A model generated the notes under the pieces. The model had not been told where the DNA came from. It saw nothing but the letters and a program-made list of their open reading frames with translations, and searched no databases. Shown piece by piece: positions 5,954 to 6,501 of a DNA stretch of 6,501 bases. Position 1 is the first letter of the stretch. Each line of letters opens with the position of its first letter. Origin of the DNA: an uncultured Parasutterella sp. (lineage in GTDB: Bacteria; Pseudomonadota; Gammaproteobacteria; Burkholderiales; Burkholderiaceae_F); assembly GCA_900766055.1 (NCBI GenBank), contig CAAFTZ010000109.1, positions 1 to 6,501 of the forward strand, in the 5' to 3' direction. Made by a program: the position numbers and the translations under genes.

Positions 5954-6043
5954 GTATTTGGATAAGGATGCTGAATTCTATAGCAGAACAGTATTTCCTG
6001 AGAAGCCTCTTACCCAGAAATCAGATAGAAGACAAAAACAACC

Positions 6044-6070
6044 AAAGAAAAAAGGACGGTCAACCCGTCC
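6044..6070 (-). terminator. Intrinsic terminator of the 30-aa gene
   Basis: On the minus strand GGACGG (6070-6065) pairs with CCGTCC (6059-6054) around GTTGA, followed by TTTTTTCTTT (6053-6044). It lies 22 bp past the stop codon of the 30-codon ORF and about 100 bp before marC on the same strand, so it isolates the small gene. Confidence 0.88.
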
Positions 6071-6092
6071 CCATCTCTCGGTGTTCACAGGA

Positions 6093-6185
6093 CTATCTCG
6101 ACTTTTTCATGGCCTCTGCCATCAAACGATTACGAACCATTCTGCAAGCACAAATTTCAATCATTTTTCTCAAAACTTTTTTCAT
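6093..6185 (-). CDS. Small basic protein, 30 aa, in its own transcription unit
   Basis: An unrecognised 30-codon gene. The product starts MKKVLRKMIEICACRM and ends MAEAMKKSR. Ten of 30 residues are Lys or Arg and only two are Glu. It has a Cys-Ala-Cys pair (12-14) and five Met, and it could form a basic amphipathic helix. The start is set by AAGGAGG (6199-6193), 7 nt before the ATG, the best ribosome site in the window. A TTGAGA-17-TATGTT promoter lies upstream and an intrinsic terminator follows. A longer in-frame start at 6326 would add 47 residues, but it lies upstream of this promoter and has no comparable SD, so the short form is preferred. A small RNA that happens to hold the ORF is the alternative. 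No function can be assigned. Confidence 0.62.
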   Translation of the reverse strand: MKKVLRKMIEICACRMVRNRLMAEAMKKSR

Positions 6186-6191
6186 ATCTCT

Positions 6192-6199
6192 CCCTCCTT
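6192..6199 (-). promoter_or_regulatory. Strong SD deciding the start of the 30-aa gene
   Basis: AAGGAGGG on the minus strand (6199-6192) contains the full anti-SD complement AAGGAGG, with GAGAGAT (6192-6186) between it and the ATG at 6185. Confidence 0.75.
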
Positions 6200-6219
6200 G
6201 ATAAGGATAATAACCCATA

Positions 6220-6248
6220 AACATAGTGTTAACCCTAATATATCTCAA
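6220..6248 (-). promoter_or_regulatory. Sigma70-like promoter of the 30-aa gene
   Basis: On the minus strand TTGAGA (6248-6243) and TATGTT (6225-6220) are 17 bp apart. Transcription would start near 6213, with a leader of about 28 nt carrying the SD. The -35 box overlaps a small inverted repeat, TCTCA-AAA-TGAGA (6243-6255), that could serve as an operator. Confidence 0.5.
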
Positions 6249-6274
6249 AATGAGACTGATTAGTTTCCTGGGGA

Positions 6275-6292
6275 TTCTAGTTATGACTAGAA
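6275..6292. repeat. Inverted repeat TTCTAGT-TATG-ACTAGAA
   Basis: Perfect 7-bp arms lie at 6275-6281 and 6286-6292, about 27 bp upstream of the -35 box of the 30-aa gene. The position would suit an activator or repressor site; nothing else supports this. Confidence 0.3.
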
Positions 6293-6344
6293 ATTTGAAT
6301 AAGTTTTCAAGAGGCCAATTCTCCATTTGTTTTAATTCTCATCA

Positions 6345-6376
6345 ATTTCAACTGTGAACATGTTCACAGTTGAAAT
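6345..6376. repeat. Perfect 32-bp palindrome with a CRP-type core
   Basis: The two 16-base halves (6345-6360 and 6361-6376) are exact reverse complements with no spacer. The core TGTGAACATGTTCACA (6353-6368) fits TGTGA-N6-TCACA, the consensus pattern for CRP-family regulators. It lies 14 bp past the stem of the rRNA terminator on the minus strand and about 97 bp upstream of the -35 box of the 30-aa gene. There is no U-tract, so a second terminator is less likely. Confidence 0.75.
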
Positions 6377-6384
6377 AAGCAGAT

Positions 6385-6422
6385 AAAACAAAACCTCTTG
6401 AACGGTCAAGTTCAAGAGGTTT
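6385..6422 (-). terminator. Intrinsic terminator of the rRNA operon
   Basis: AAACCTCTTGAAC (6422-6410 on the minus strand) pairs perfectly over 13 bp with GTTCAAGAGGTTT (6403-6391) around TTGACC, followed by TGTTTT (6390-6385). It starts 13 nt past the 5S 3' end. Confidence 0.92.
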
Positions 6423-6435
6423 GTCTTTTATGGAG

Positions 6436-6501
6436 AGCCCGGAGACTACCTACTTTCGCAAGAAATACAACTCACTATCATCGGCGTGGAGGCGTTTCAC
6501 T
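6436..6501 (-). rRNA. rrf: 5S ribosomal RNA, 3' part (5' part beyond the window)
   Basis: The minus strand reads AGTGAAACGCC, then ACGCCGATGATAGTG, then GCGAAAGTAGG, the conserved 3' half of bacterial 5S rRNA with the loop-E region and closing arm. About 66 nt of a molecule of roughly 115-120 nt are inside the window. The 3' end near 6436 is set by comparison with beta- and gamma-proteobacterial 5S, which end 13-14 nt after AGTAGG; it could be off by a few bases. This is the last gene of an rRNA operon that enters from the right. Confidence 0.93.

Noticed and set aside
5929..6263. Two overlapping + strand frames of 90 and 101 codons
   Set aside because: They cross the MarC start, the 30-aa gene and its terminator in antisense, and have no SD and no protein-like pattern.
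6093..6326. 77-codon version of the 30-aa gene starting at 6326
   Set aside because: The predicted promoter and the strong SD lie inside it, upstream of the ATG at 6185; the extension has no ribosome site of its own.
1..6501. CRISPR array, tRNA gene, prophage or integrase
   Set aside because: No regularly spaced repeats, cloverleaf-like sequence or phage-type gene was seen on either strand.

Overview
The window most resembles a fairly low-GC betaproteobacterium, probably Burkholderiales and perhaps the gut family Sutterellaceae. This rests on a Neisseria/Burkholderia-type trimeric porin, a DegQ/MucD-like protease and a beta-type 5S rRNA 3' half. It is a judgement from sequence style, not a database match.

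Layout from left to right. Positions 1-80 hold a strong Shine-Dalgarno (SD) sequence followed by a two-tier hairpin, directly before a TacT-like GNAT acetyltransferase on the + strand (84-599). No recognisable antitoxin gene is visible. A minus-strand terminator (601-626) separates this gene from a convergent outer-membrane porin (653-1819, -). Upstream of the porin is an AEC-family permease (1923-2900, -), and upstream of that is a probable 56-residue lysine-rich ORF on the same strand (2959-3129, -). Divergent from these is a periplasmic Do-type serine protease (3230-4693, +) with its own terminator (4714-4756).

A gene-poor stretch (4757-5075) carries a good sigma70-like promoter and a structured leader. 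They precede a 46-residue single-pass membrane protein (5076-5216, +) that is followed by a GC-rich hairpin. Convergent to it is a MarC-family membrane protein (5261-5941, -), whose -10 box sits only six bases before its ATG, so it may be leaderless. Next is a tiny transcription unit on the minus strand: promoter, strong SD, 30-codon ORF and intrinsic terminator (6044-6248). The window ends in the 3' part of a 5S rRNA gene on the minus strand, with its terminator and a perfect 32-bp palindrome whose core fits the CRP-type pattern TGTGA-N6-TCACA.

The large genes are ordinary envelope and housekeeping functions (porin, protease, two transporters) and do not form one pathway. I see no large undescribed system. 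The points most worth a second look are the hairpin between SD and AUG of the orphan toxin-like gene, the three small ORFs, the leaderless marC candidate and the perfect palindrome behind the rRNA operon.
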